Position numbers and translations under genes: made by a program | Assembly: GCA_963751395.1 (NCBI GenBank) | Contig: CAVVUC010000001.1 | Coordinates: 1,054,001-1,118,000, forward strand | Source of the DNA: CAVVUC01 sp963751395 | Lineage (GTDB): Bacteria; Verrucomicrobiota; Verrucomicrobiia; Chthoniobacterales; Chthoniobacteraceae | Length of the DNA: 64,000 bases | Direction: 5' to 3' | The notes under the pieces: model-generated | The model's input: only the letters and a program-made list of their open reading frames with translations | Database searches by the model: none | Told to the model about the DNA's origin: nothing | Shown here: positions 17,301 to 25,800 of the stretch, piece after piece | How positions within the stretch are numbered: the first letter of the stretch is position 1 | Layout of the letters: each line of letters begins with the position of its first letter

Positions 17301-18829
17301 CGGTAGTAGGCATCGTTGTAGTCCTCATAATTGGCGATTTGCCCGGAATCAATGATGTTCGTGCCGATCGGGTAGCCGACGTTTCCGGTATTGGCCGGGA
17401 AGATGCAGAGTTCACGGATGGAGGTGGTTCCGGGATTGGTGAATTCGAGTCGCACCTGGCTGGTGGTGACCGGGGTGAAGGCAACAACGAGATCCGAGAC
17501 AGTGTTTCCGGTCACACTGCCCCCGGTGATGTTCTGCCAAGCGGTGCCGTTCCAGTATTTCAGGACGAAATTGGCGAGCGGGGAAACACCGGTCGAGCCG
17601 GAATAGAGATGCACGCTGCCGATCTTGGAGGTGACCCGCAGGTCGATATCCAGCGTGTTGGTGCCTGCGGTGGTGGTTTGCCACATAAATGCGTTCGACC
17701 GTCCGTCCACGGCATAAAGGGGGAAGTTTCCGGCGCTGTTGGACGAGGCAACGGTCGGGCGCTGGTAGGCGAGGTTGAGGGTGACATCGGTGCCAAGCGG
17801 AAAGCCGCTGGGGCCATTAGGCGGGTAAATCGCCAATTCGCGCACGAGGAGCGAGGTCTCCGCGCTCATGAACCTGAAGGACGAGGCGGTCACGGAATTG
17901 GTGAAGACCAGGTTCCGCTCGACATTGGTATTTCCAGTGACGGAACCCCCGTCGATATTGACCCAAGTGCTGCCATTCCAATACTGGAGGCCGTAACTGC
18001 CGATGGGAAAGGTGTCATCCACCCCGGTGAAAACCTGGGCGCTGCCGACTTCCACTGGAAAAGGGAAATCCACCCGCACCCACTGCCACGTTGAGCTGCT
18101 CCCCTGCCAGCGATTGTCGTTTCCGACAACACCGTCGTTGAAATAGGTTGGCAAGCGCTGGCTGGCGGAACTGCTGGCGGTGACGGTTTGGAACTTGGCC
18201 AGGTTGAACCGCTCCGGGTTGATGACCGGAGCGACAACTCCGGCAACGCTCAACTTGGGTTGGTAATTGCCAGTAGCGGGAGTTTTGAGCTTTAGGGAGC
18301 CGGTGCCGCTTGCGTTGCTTGGAGCGATCTGGATGCGGAAACTCGTGCCGGTGATGGTGAGATCCGCAACCAGAGGCGTGTCGAAGGCGAAGACGTATTC
18401 ACCCCCGCCCGTGAAGTTGTAAGTTCCGGCGGCCGTGCCGATGACGACATCGTCGCCCCCGCCGACCGCCTGATCCGCTCCAAGATAGGTAACCGTGACG
18501 GCTATCGTGGTGGCGTTATTTGACGTGGTGCTCGTGTGTGCCGCGAAGCCAAAGCCGGTTAGGGTGACCCGGGTCGGCCCTTGGTTGCTGGTAAGGAGCC
18601 CGGTAAAAAAGCGAATGTAAGCTGCGCCAGACTGGCTGATGTCAGCGTCACCGCCACCGTTCGAAGCATCGTCCAGGAAGAAGGTCGGGCCGAGAGTTGT
18701 GGTGACGTTTCCGGCTTGGATGGTTGCTGCGCGGAGAGTGGCAGGGGCGGCGAGCGCAAGCAACAAGGTTGCCAGCGCCGGGATCACCAGGCGAAGCGAA
18801 GAAAACCTTAATGACCCAAAAACATCCAT
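14384..18829 (-). CDS. Giant secreted GH128-type hydrolase with a propeller-repeat insertion in its barrel
   Basis: 1481 residues from ATG 18829, chosen because a signal peptide (VIPALATLLLALAAPATLRAA) starts there. The order is: a beta-sandwich-like N-domain; two discoidin-type domains (each with LQYWNGSTW / LKYWNGTAW and RELAIYP / RELCIFP); a ricin-type lectin domain (YRLRNRATGNCLSG); then the first half of a GH128 barrel with LLGFNEPD and VWLTEF. The barrel is interrupted by seven repeats of about 39 residues and resumes at WTEEDNYNWLAEF. A second ricin-like region, a fibronectin III domain and a short C-terminal domain follow. It probably binds and cleaves beta-1,3-glucan-like polymers outside the cell. 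It is upstream gene of the GH2 unit. Confidence 0.85.
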   Translation of the reverse strand: MDVFGSLRFSSLRLVIPALATLLLALAAPATLRAATIQAGNVTTTLGPTFFLDDASNGGGDADISQSGAAYIRFFTGLLTSNQGPTRVTLTGFGFAAHTSTTSNNATTIAVTVTYLGADQAVGGGDDVVIGTAAGTYNFTGGGEYVFAFDTPLVADLTITGTSFRIQIAPSNASGTGSLKLKTPATGNYQPKLSVAGVVAPVINPERFNLAKFQTVTASSSASQRLPTYFNDGVVGNDNRWQGSSSTWQWVRVDFPFPVEVGSAQVFTGVDDTFPIGSYGLQYWNGSTWVNIDGGSVTGNTNVERNLVFTNSVTASSFRFMSAETSLLVRELAIYPPNGPSGFPLGTDVTLNLAYQRPTVASSNSAGNFPLYAVDGRSNAFMWQTTTAGTNTLDIDLRVTSKIGSVHLYSGSTGVSPLANFVLKYWNGTAWQNITGGSVTGNTVSDLVVAFTPVTTSQVRLEFTNPGTTSIRELCIFPANTGNVGYPIGTNIIDSGQIANYEDYNDAYYRITNPSSSRFMAVASGGQPALDQAGLTTAQGQYQILLNVSNGTYRLRNRATGNCLSGAQLSKTPGDALTDAPYTALPHQDWILNPLGGGAFQIINVWSGLAIDTQGGGSSQGTLLVQNTASSATTQSWKFSYSTWYPKKGSAGTSYANTFNPSWAYNWGQKYTETLPAGCVYNPMQWGDYNWLIGSNAGPLWQYYPTWRDKSEAMHLLGFNEPDGATQANITVSNAITMWPRLQELDQPLVSPVTTNPNSTWMNDFMTQANSLGYRVDAIAAHNYPDPGGGSSDALVNLLQTFNTAWSRPVWLTEFSSVDWSAGTWAQTSGVTQALNGVYGSGTNSVWAVGAGGTILSSTNGGTTWSAQTSGVSQALNGVWGSSSTSVWAVGAGGTILKFNGTTWSAQTSGTTQALYGVWGSDASNVWAVGANGTILKFNGTSWSPQTSGTTQALYGVWGSSSTSVWAVGANGTILKFNGTSWSPQTSGTTQALYGVWGSSSTSVWAVGANGTILKFNGTSWNAQTSGVSGSLTAVWGSDASNLWVAGDTGRRLRTTDGGASWNVDSYGSTNLNGVWGSSVDNVWTVGDSGRILISKGTTSTWTEEDNYNWLAEFMWRAESLSWLRHYSLFLWSSDADNPEPANPWDTVAPRGNAFQNDGITPTPFGELYFAWDCDANVRGDKVYFIHNRGYRKRLRNTGSGGPAYRWIRDGGSTTQWVLRPSATAGQYYITSLLDGKRLRYSGGVLDYAPANTTGTTVSWSLVENQYGWFYVDNPAASAANRRLQLSSAGVFSMVSNTTTTDYVKWRFIVPYAPGETSAPAAVSGLSATAGDTQVSLAWTASASPDFSFYSVYRSTTSGGPYTLVSSGTTTGYTDTSLQNGTIYYYVVTATDQTGYESTQSSQSVVTPVIATPPLSINIAFGGGNVTVSWPATHLGWILESQTNGLLANGWSTVPNSTTTTSYSVPVAPGATRTFFRLKHP
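15527..16354 (-). repeat. Seven tandem ~117-bp repeats (YCF48/BNR-like, propeller-type)
   Basis: Within the GH128 gene, about 828 bases encode seven copies of a 38-41-residue unit with core QTSG...L.GVWGS....WAVG..GTIL...G..W. The central copies are almost identical at the nucleotide level, while the outer ones are diverged, so recent unit duplication is likely. Units of this type (photosystem II assembly factor YCF48 / BNR) build beta-propellers, and seven would close a standard seven-bladed ring. The block begins and ends at Thr-Trp dipeptides of the host enzyme. Confidence 0.85.
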
Positions 18830-18958
18830 TCGAGATAACACTATCGCCAGATAAGCAGCATTGGCAAATGACATTCGAAAACGGGTGGAAAACGGGAACT
18901 TGCTCATACGGGCATGAATTATTTTTGGATGGTCGCGGAGCACGCCGCAAAGATGCAC

Positions 18959-19133
18959 TGCGAACTTTTACAAGCAGGCATTTTTACAAGCAGGCATTAG
19001 TCCGGCTCACCAACATAAACAAGAAAAATTAAACAAATTTCTTGACGGGAGTTCGTTTTTTGACAACATTCGCCTCAAGTTTGTTCGGTCAACTCCATTA
19101 GCCGAGTGATCGAAGAACGAACTTGACCCTTAG
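18959..19133. other. Divergent intergenic region with short repeats
   Basis: Separates the minus-strand GH128 gene from the plus-strand PEP-CTERM gene. It contains a 17-base direct repeat (ttttacaagcaggcatt at 18966 and 18982) and an 11-base inverted repeat with one G:T pair (caagtttgttc at 19076-19086, gaacgaacttg at 19115-19125). The interval also has ttgac-type hexamers near 19042 and 19060 that could be -35 elements. No gene seen. Confidence 0.4.
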
Positions 19134-19222
19134 CAACCACCCGCAAACCACCCGCAAACCACCCGCAAACCACCCGCAAACCACCCGCAAACCACGCAAA
19201 CACCCCCGCAAACCACCCGCAA
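19134..19222. repeat. Tandem 11-bp repeat directly before a start codon
   Basis: About eight copies of aaaccacccgc, with two shortened or altered units, run up to within 8 bases of the ATG at 19230. The strand is C/A-only apart from the single G of each unit and contains no Shine-Dalgarno-like GGAGG. The unit length is not a multiple of three. It therefore occupies the 5' leader of the PEP-CTERM gene, where unit-number changes could affect expression. Confidence 0.85.
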
Positions 19223-19229
19223 ATCCCAC

Positions 19230-22200
19230 ATGAAAAATACCACCCTCCTCCGCAACACTTCCGTAGCGGCCCTCATGGCCGCAATCCTCGCCCTGCCCTC
19301 CTCCCTCCACGCCGCCGGCACCTTCACTTGGAGTGGTGCCACCAATGGCGGTTGGCCGACTACCGGCACCACCAATTGGGTTGGGAATTCTACGATTACT
19401 TCCGACAACCAAACGGATCTCGTATTTAATTCAACGACGAATGCGAGCGGTATGTGGATTGGAAGCAGTCGCACAGTTCGCTCTCTGAGCTTCGGCTCTG
19501 GCATTACTAGCAACATTGGCGTGTCCTTTAACTTTTTCAACTCGACTGCGGCTAATCTTACTATGTCCGCTAACACCGGTAATGCCTCGGTCACCGTGGA
19601 TGCTGGCGAGGTGGGATCCATTTTCCTGGGTTTCGCGTCAGGTATTGGAAGCAATCCTGGTGCTCTTATCCTATCCAGCAATCTGGACGTTATCCATAAC
19701 GGCAGCGGGCAACTGCAGTTCAACCGAGTCGTTTCAGGAACCGGCAATCTCACCAAGACCGGCCCCGGCGAACTGGCTTTCACCGGAGGCACCAATGCAA
19801 ATACTTACAGCGGGCTTACTACGGTGAGCGGTGGCAACTTGACCCTCTTTAAAACCGCAGGCACCGATGCCATCGCGGGGAATGTGCTGGTCAATGGCGG
19901 CACTCTCCTCAGTTCCACCTCCAACAACATCAAAGACACCTCCAATGTGGAAATTACCTCGGGCACCTACTCACTGCTTACTTTCAGCGAAACCGTCAAT
20001 AATGTAAAGCTCACCGGCGGCTCGATCACTTCCACGACGGGGACGTTAACCAGCACCACCGCCTTTGATCTTCAAAGCGGCACCTCTTCGGCGAAGCTTT
20101 CCGGCACTGCGGGCGCCACAAAATCAACCTCCGGGACCGTGGTGCTGTCCGGTGCGAACACCATATCTGGCCTTATTACAGTCAATGCAGGCACTTTGAA
20201 CTTTTCCGCATCTGGAAACACTCTATCTGGAGGTGCAACCGTCAATAGTGGCACACTCCAACTGGGTGGCTATAACACCTTAACCGGCTCGACTTTAACT
20301 GTTAATAGTGGAGGCACGCTTTTGGCCTCCACATCCGGAGCGACTGGTCAAGATATGGATTCCGCTTCCAGCCTCATTTTGAACGGTGGCACGCTCAGGC
20401 TTAATCCCAGTTTTGTTTCTGGTAGCATCAAATCCTACAACACGGTCCCTGTAACCGTAAGCTCAGCCTCCACAATGAGTTATGAAAATGCCGCCGGTTA
20501 TTCAATTACCTTGGGTTTCGGTGGCACCAACGCTTTTGCTCTCAATGCCGACCTTACCGTTCAAAACAACTCCACCACTACCACAGTGACCAACCCTCTG
20601 AATATCTCGCGGGCCATCACGGGCACGGGAGCTATGATCGTCGAAACTTACAACAACATCTCCTCCAGTGCAGACAATTACAGCTTGGGCCGCGTCCAGC
20701 TTTCCGGCAGTAACTCCGGTTGGAGTGGCAACCTTGTGGTGTCCAAGGGTACAGTCGTTCTCAGTGGAAGTTCAGTGCCCTCTGCTGGCACCGGCACCAT
20801 CATTCTCGGCATCACCTCTGGTTCCTCTGGTGCTGGCCTGACGTTCAACGCCACATCGGCTGGCGGCACAACCGTGACCCACACCAATAGTATCATTGTT
20901 CGCTCCGGTGGCTTCCGCTCAATTAAGGGCAATGGAGACGACCACAGCATAATACTGAGCGGCGACATCCTGTTAGAGGGCAACCTCAACGTGGATCACA
21001 CCCTCAACGGATTTGGCTTTACCAAGTCCATAAGCTTGAGCGGCAACATTTCCGGCGTTGGCGGAATCGATATCACCCGCGCAGGCGGTTCTTCCGACTC
21101 GTACGTTGTCATGTCCGGCAGCAATTCCTTTACGGGCGCCGTCAACATTAACAACCAAGCGACATTGATTGCCAATTCGTCCTCAGCGGCAGACCTCAAC
21201 ACGGCTTCCGCCATCAATCTTGGGGGAGGCACGTTGGATGTCCGCGTCGGCTCGGGCGTTAACAAGACCTACGACACCGCCCCCGTGAATGTGAGCTCCG
21301 CCAGCACTTTGCAGTATAGGAATGTCAATGCCAGCACTTATACCTTGACTTTCAGCGGCACCAGCGCTTTTGCTCTCAATGCCGACCTTACCGTTCAAAA
21401 CGTCTCCACAAATACCGGAACGACCAACGCTGTGAATATCTCGCGGGCCCTCAGCGGCACAGGAAATTTGATCGTCGAAACCTACAACAACATCGCTTCC
21501 AGCGCAGACCCTTACAGCTTGGGCCGCGTCCTGCTTTCCGGCAGTAACTCCGGTTGGAGTGGCAACCTTGAGGTGGCGAAGGGCACGGTCAGCCTGAGTG
21601 GAAGCGCCAACCCTGCTGCCAGCGGTGCTGGTAAAATCATCCTTGGCACCACAAGCGGTACCTTCGGCGCCGGTCTGACGTTCTTCTCCAATGGACCCAG
21701 CGGCGCAAACGTCACCTACGGAAATGAAATCATTGTCCGTTCGGGCGGCTTCCGCTCCATCAAGGGCAGCGGCACCGACCAGAGCGTCACGTTCACCAAT
21801 AACGTCTTGCTGGAGGGCGACCTCAATTTGGACTCGACCTTCTTTAATGTTACGTTCGCAAAAAGCCTCAAGATGGAAGGCATCATTTCGGGTACCGGCG
21901 GCCTGAATATCACCCGCTCCGGCGGTAGCGACAACACCTCCGTTGTCTTGTCCGGCTCCAACACCTACACCGGCGCGACAACCATCAGTTCCGGCAGACT
22001 CCATGTTGGTAGCGGCTCGGACTCGGGCTCGATCGAGACCACAAGCGCGATCACGAACGACGGGGAGCTGGTCTATAACGTGGGCAGCGGCATCCGCACG
22101 CTGGCAGCCGCGATCAGCGGCACCGGCACGCTCACACAGAACAGCGCCGGTGGTTCATTAACACTTACCGGATCAAACACGTACACGGGGCTGACCTCAG

Positions 22201-22511
22201 TCAACAACGGTACGCTGGCTTTTGGTGTGAGCGAGACTCTGACCGGCGGCCTAACCATCGGCACGAGCGGTACAGCGGTGCTATTGTCACATACCGGATC
22301 GGCGGTAAGAGTCCTCGACATCTCCTCATTGACCATCTCGGGGACGACCCCGTTCGTGGGCGGAGGCAAAGATATTTCACTGGCTGACGGCGGTTTGGGT
22401 GCTTCGCCAGCCCCAGTCCCCGAGCCCGCAACGTGGGCCATGCTCCTGAGCGGACTTGGGTTGTTGAGTGCGTTGCGGAGAGCTAAGTCGTCGCAAGGAT
22501 TAGACCTTTGA
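19230..22511 (+). CDS. PEP-CTERM surface protein with autotransporter-type beta-strand repeats
   Basis: 1093 residues. A signal peptide (ALMAAILALPSSLHAAG) is followed by a long Gly/Ser/Thr/Asn-rich region of autotransporter-associated beta-strand repeats such as TGPGELAFTGG, GANTISGLITVNAGTL and GSNTYTGLTSVNNGTL, which form parallel beta-helices. The C-terminus has VPEPATWAMLLSGLGLL followed by a basic tail, the PEP-CTERM sorting signal processed by exosortase. Internal segments are near duplicates (ALNADLTVQN appears twice, 280 residues apart). The protein is probably surface-anchored or released into the matrix. No exosortase gene is in the window. It is paralogous to the next gene, and its stop codon touches a structured RNA-like element. 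Confidence 0.9.
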   Translation: MKNTTLLRNTSVAALMAAILALPSSLHAAGTFTWSGATNGGWPTTGTTNWVGNSTITSDNQTDLVFNSTTNASGMWIGSSRTVRSLSFGSGITSNIGVSFNFFNSTAANLTMSANTGNASVTVDAGEVGSIFLGFASGIGSNPGALILSSNLDVIHNGSGQLQFNRVVSGTGNLTKTGPGELAFTGGTNANTYSGLTTVSGGNLTLFKTAGTDAIAGNVLVNGGTLLSSTSNNIKDTSNVEITSGTYSLLTFSETVNNVKLTGGSITSTTGTLTSTTAFDLQSGTSSAKLSGTAGATKSTSGTVVLSGANTISGLITVNAGTLNFSASGNTLSGGATVNSGTLQLGGYNTLTGSTLTVNSGGTLLASTSGATGQDMDSASSLILNGGTLRLNPSFVSGSIKSYNTVPVTVSSASTMSYENAAGYSITLGFGGTNAFALNADLTVQNNSTTTTVTNPLNISRAITGTGAMIVETYNNISSSADNYSLGRVQLSGSNSGWSGNLVVSKGTVVLSGSSVPSAGTGTIILGITSGSSGAGLTFNATSAGGTTVTHTNSIIVRSGGFRSIKGNGDDHSIILSGDILLEGNLNVDHTLNGFGFTKSISLSGNISGVGGIDITRAGGSSDSYVVMSGSNSFTGAVNINNQATLIANSSSAADLNTASAINLGGGTLDVRVGSGVNKTYDTAPVNVSSASTLQYRNVNASTYTLTFSGTSAFALNADLTVQNVSTNTGTTNAVNISRALSGTGNLIVETYNNIASSADPYSLGRVLLSGSNSGWSGNLEVAKGTVSLSGSANPAASGAGKIILGTTSGTFGAGLTFFSNGPSGANVTYGNEIIVRSGGFRSIKGSGTDQSVTFTNNVLLEGDLNLDSTFFNVTFAKSLKMEGIISGTGGLNITRSGGSDNTSVVLSGSNTYTGATTISSGRLHVGSGSDSGSIETTSAITNDGELVYNVGSGIRTLAAAISGTGTLTQNSAGGSLTLTGSNTYTGLTSVNNGTLAFGVSETLTGGLTIGTSGTAVLLSHTGSAVRVLDISSLTISGTTPFVGGGKDISLADGGLGASPAPVPEPATWAMLLSGLGLLSALRRAKSSQGLDL

Positions 22512-22597
22512 CACCGTGATGCCGATTTTGGGGTCGGCTGGGGACACGGTGTTAAGAACAAGTTGCCGCGGTGTTCTTGGCGGGGCACCGCGGCGAC
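22511..22597 (+). ncRNA. Candidate two-hairpin structured RNA element, copy 1
   Basis: Hairpin A: acaccgtg (22511-22518) pairs with cacggtgt (22545-22552), with an AT bulge, an inner stem gccga/tcggc, and a TGGGGA internal loop on the 3' side. After a 9-base linker, hairpin B pairs gttgccgcggtg (22562-22573) with caccgcggcgac (22586-22597) around the 12-base loop ttcttggcgggg. The same architecture with different stems recurs at 28391-28469. It starts at the stop codon of the PEP-CTERM gene. No T-run follows, so a simple intrinsic terminator is not a good fit. Confidence 0.6.
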
Positions 22598-22815
22598 TAT
22601 CCCCCCAGCAGACCCAACTGCTTCAGTCGCCGCTTAATATGCACCTTGACTGGATACCGAAAAAGCCAAAGCTCATGTTCCAGATTCGCCAAAAGCCGAC
22701 TCGCGGCTTTTGCATCGTAGAATTCAACTGTCCAACGCGGGGGCAGTTGCGAAATTGAAAGCCCCCCGGCAAGCTGAACAAAAATCTTTCCCGACCGCCG
22801 ATTCAATGATTCCAC
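22597..22815 (-). CDS. Small hypothetical ORF between the PEP-CTERM genes
   Basis: 72 codons on the minus strand. The peptide has a natural composition (WTVEFYDAKAASRLLANLEHELWLFRYPVKVHIKRRLKQL) with Leu/Lys-rich helices, unlike the low-complexity neighbours. No family is recognised, no clear ribosome-binding site is seen, and the end abuts the structured element. It could be a fragment of a larger protein. Low confidence that it is expressed. Otherwise the interval 22598-22852 is empty. Confidence 0.3.
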   Translation of the reverse strand: MESLNRRSGKIFVQLAGGLSISQLPPRWTVEFYDAKAASRLLANLEHELWLFRYPVKVHIKRRLKQLGLLGG

Positions 22816-22852
22816 CTGTCACCCCCAAAGAGACCCACTAAAAAAACTCCAC

Positions 22853-25800
22853 ATGAAAACAATAACTGCCACCCTCCTCCGCAACATTCCCGCAGCGGCC
22901 CTCATGGCCGCAATCCTCGCCTTGCCCTCTGCCGCCCAAGCCGCTGGCACTTTCACTTGGACTGGTGCAATCAACGGCGGTTGGTCGTCCGGCACTGCCG
23001 GCGTATCACCAACTGGGCGGGAAATGTTGCGCTTACCTCCGACAACCAAACGGACGTGGTCTTTGATTCAACAACGAACACACTTGCAACGTCTGGTAGT
23101 GGTTCGTATCTCGCGGGCTCTTTTACTATCCGCTCTCTGAGATTTACCGCTAATGTTAATGCCAACATTGCCATGTCCTTTAACTTTCTCGGCCCCTATG
23201 CTGGCTATAACCTCACGATGTCGGCTAACACCGGCAATGCCTCCATCACCGTGGATGCTGGCGAGACTGGAACCATTCAATTGGGTGCTGCAGCAGGTGT
23301 TGGAAGCGGTTATGGTAATCTTATCCTATCCAGCAATCTGGATGTTGTTCATAACGGCAGCGGGCAACTACAGTTCAACCGAACCGTTTCAGGACCCGGC
23401 GGCATCACCAAGACCGGCACCGGCAATCTGATTCTCACCGGCGGCACCTATGCGAATACCTACAGCGGCCTCACCACGGTGAGCGCAGGCAGCTTGACCC
23501 TCAGTAAAACCGCCGGCACCGATGCCATCGCGGGGAATGTGTTGGTCAATGGCGGAACTCTCCTCAGTGGCACCTCGAACAACATCAAAGACACCTCCAA
23601 CGTGGAAATTGCCTCAGGCACCTACTCATTGGGTGCTTTTAGCGAAACCGTCAATGGCGTGAAGCTCACGGGCGGCTCGATCACTGCCACGACGGGGGCG
23701 TTAACCAGCACCACCGCTTATGATCTCCAAAGCGGCAGCTCCTCGGCGATTCTCGCCGGTTCCGTTGGCGCAAACAAGACAACCGCCGGGACGGTGACCC
23801 TCAGCGGCGCCGCCGCCAATACCTACAGCGGCCTCACCACGGTGAGCGGAGGCGTTTTGAGCCTAGGTAAAACCTCCGGCGTCGATGCCATCGCGGGTGA
23901 TGTGCTGGTCACTGGCTCGGGCACCCTCAGCAGTGCCGCCTCCAACCAAATCAAAGACACCTCCAGCGTGGAAATCGCCACTGGAGGCACCTGGTCACTG
24001 GGTGTTAGAAACGAAACCGTCAATAATCTGAAGCTCACCGGCGGCACGATCACCTCGACGGGGACGTTAACCAGCACCACCGCTTATGATCTCCAAAGCG
24101 GCTCTGCTTCGGCGATTCTCGCCGGCACGGCGGGCGCAAACAAGACGACCTCGGGGAGTGTGTTGCTGACCGGCTTAAACACCTTAACTGGTAACGTAAA
24201 TGTCAGTAATGGCACGCTGGAGATTTATGCGAATAACACCAACGCCCCCAGCTACAATATCACTGGAGGCAAGCTTCTGGCATCCTACTCAACTGCGACT
24301 GATATCAACACCGCCACCAGCATCAATCTCAATGGCGGAATGCTTCACATCTCGACCAATGGCACGGCAAAGACCTACGATAAAGCCCCGATCGTCGTTG
24401 GAACCGCCAGCAAGCTGAGCTATGAGAACACAAGCAGCAGCACGACGCAAAACCTGAATATCAGCGGCAGCACCGGGCCCTTTACCTTGAATGGCGACCT
24501 TACCGTTCAGAACATCTCCACCAACGCGGCACTGAACAACTACCTGAACATTTCCCGCAATGTAACCGGCACGGGAAGTATGATCGTTGAGACCAACAAC
24601 AATGTCGCAAGTCCAGACCTCATGAATACCGGCCGCGTCACATTGACTGGTAGCAATACGGGTTGGTCTGGCGACCTCGTCGTAAGGAAAGGAACTGTGC
24701 TATTCGGTAGCAATGCCACTGCATCGAGCGGAGGAACGGGTAAAATCATCATCGGCGAAACTGCGAACTCATACGGCGCTGGTGTGCAGTATAGTGCATT
24801 TGGTTTCACGGGGACTAACCAGACAATAAATAACGACATCATTGTTCGTTCTGGTGGATACCGTGCCTTGCGCACAGCCAGTGATAATTCATACGTTTTC
24901 AATGGCGGCATTACCCTGGAAGGTGATCTCACAGTCAATAATGCGAATTATTTCAACACCTATCACATCTACCTGAACGGCAACATCTCCGGGGCCGGTG
25001 GACTTACCATCTCTGAGTCGGGTGGCACCGTAGGTAACGCTTTCACCCGCCTGACAGGTAGCAACACCTACTCGGGTGACACGATCATTTCCAGCAGTGC
25101 GAGCCTTAACATCGCCAGTGCCAGCGGAAACGCCATCGGTGACAGCTCCGCTGTCAGCGTGGGAGCTGGTTCTGACCTTACCTTCAATAGCACGAATGAA
25201 ACCATCGGTTCGCTTGCCTCTTCCGGCACAAATGGGGCGGTGGTTCTGGGAAATAATACCCTCACCACGGGTGGCAACAACCAGTCCACGAGCTTCGGTG
25301 GTGTCATTTCGGGCACGGGCGGCGGCCTTACCAAGACCGGCAATGGCACAATGACCCTCACCGGCAGCAACAGCTACACCGGTGCGACGACGATCACCGG
25401 CGGCACGTTGAAAGTGAATGGAACGCTTGCGATTGGCAGCGCGGTGGCGGTCAACAGCACGGGAAGGCTGGCCGGCACGGGCAATGTCAACGGAACCGTT
25501 TCCATCAACAGCGGCGGCACCATCGCCCCCGGCAACAGCCCCGGCACCTTGAATACCGGCGCGACCACCTACAACAGCGGCGGCAATTACCAATGGGAAA
25601 TCAATAAAGTGGATGGCACGCTGGGAGCCGATCCTGGCTGGGACTTGCACGCGGTCACCGGCACCCTCGATGTTCAAGCGACCAGTGGATCGACTTTCGC
25701 CGTCAATATTGCCGGGCTCAATACCAGCAACAGCGCGGGCAATGTTGCGAATTGGAATCCTGCCACCAGCGGAACATGGACTATCGCCACCTCCACCACG

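Noticed and set aside
19098..19412. Minus-strand frames with repeated VCGWFAGGLRV peptide
   Set aside because: Produced by translating the 11-bp tandem repeat in reverse; no start site, and antisense to the PEP-CTERM start.
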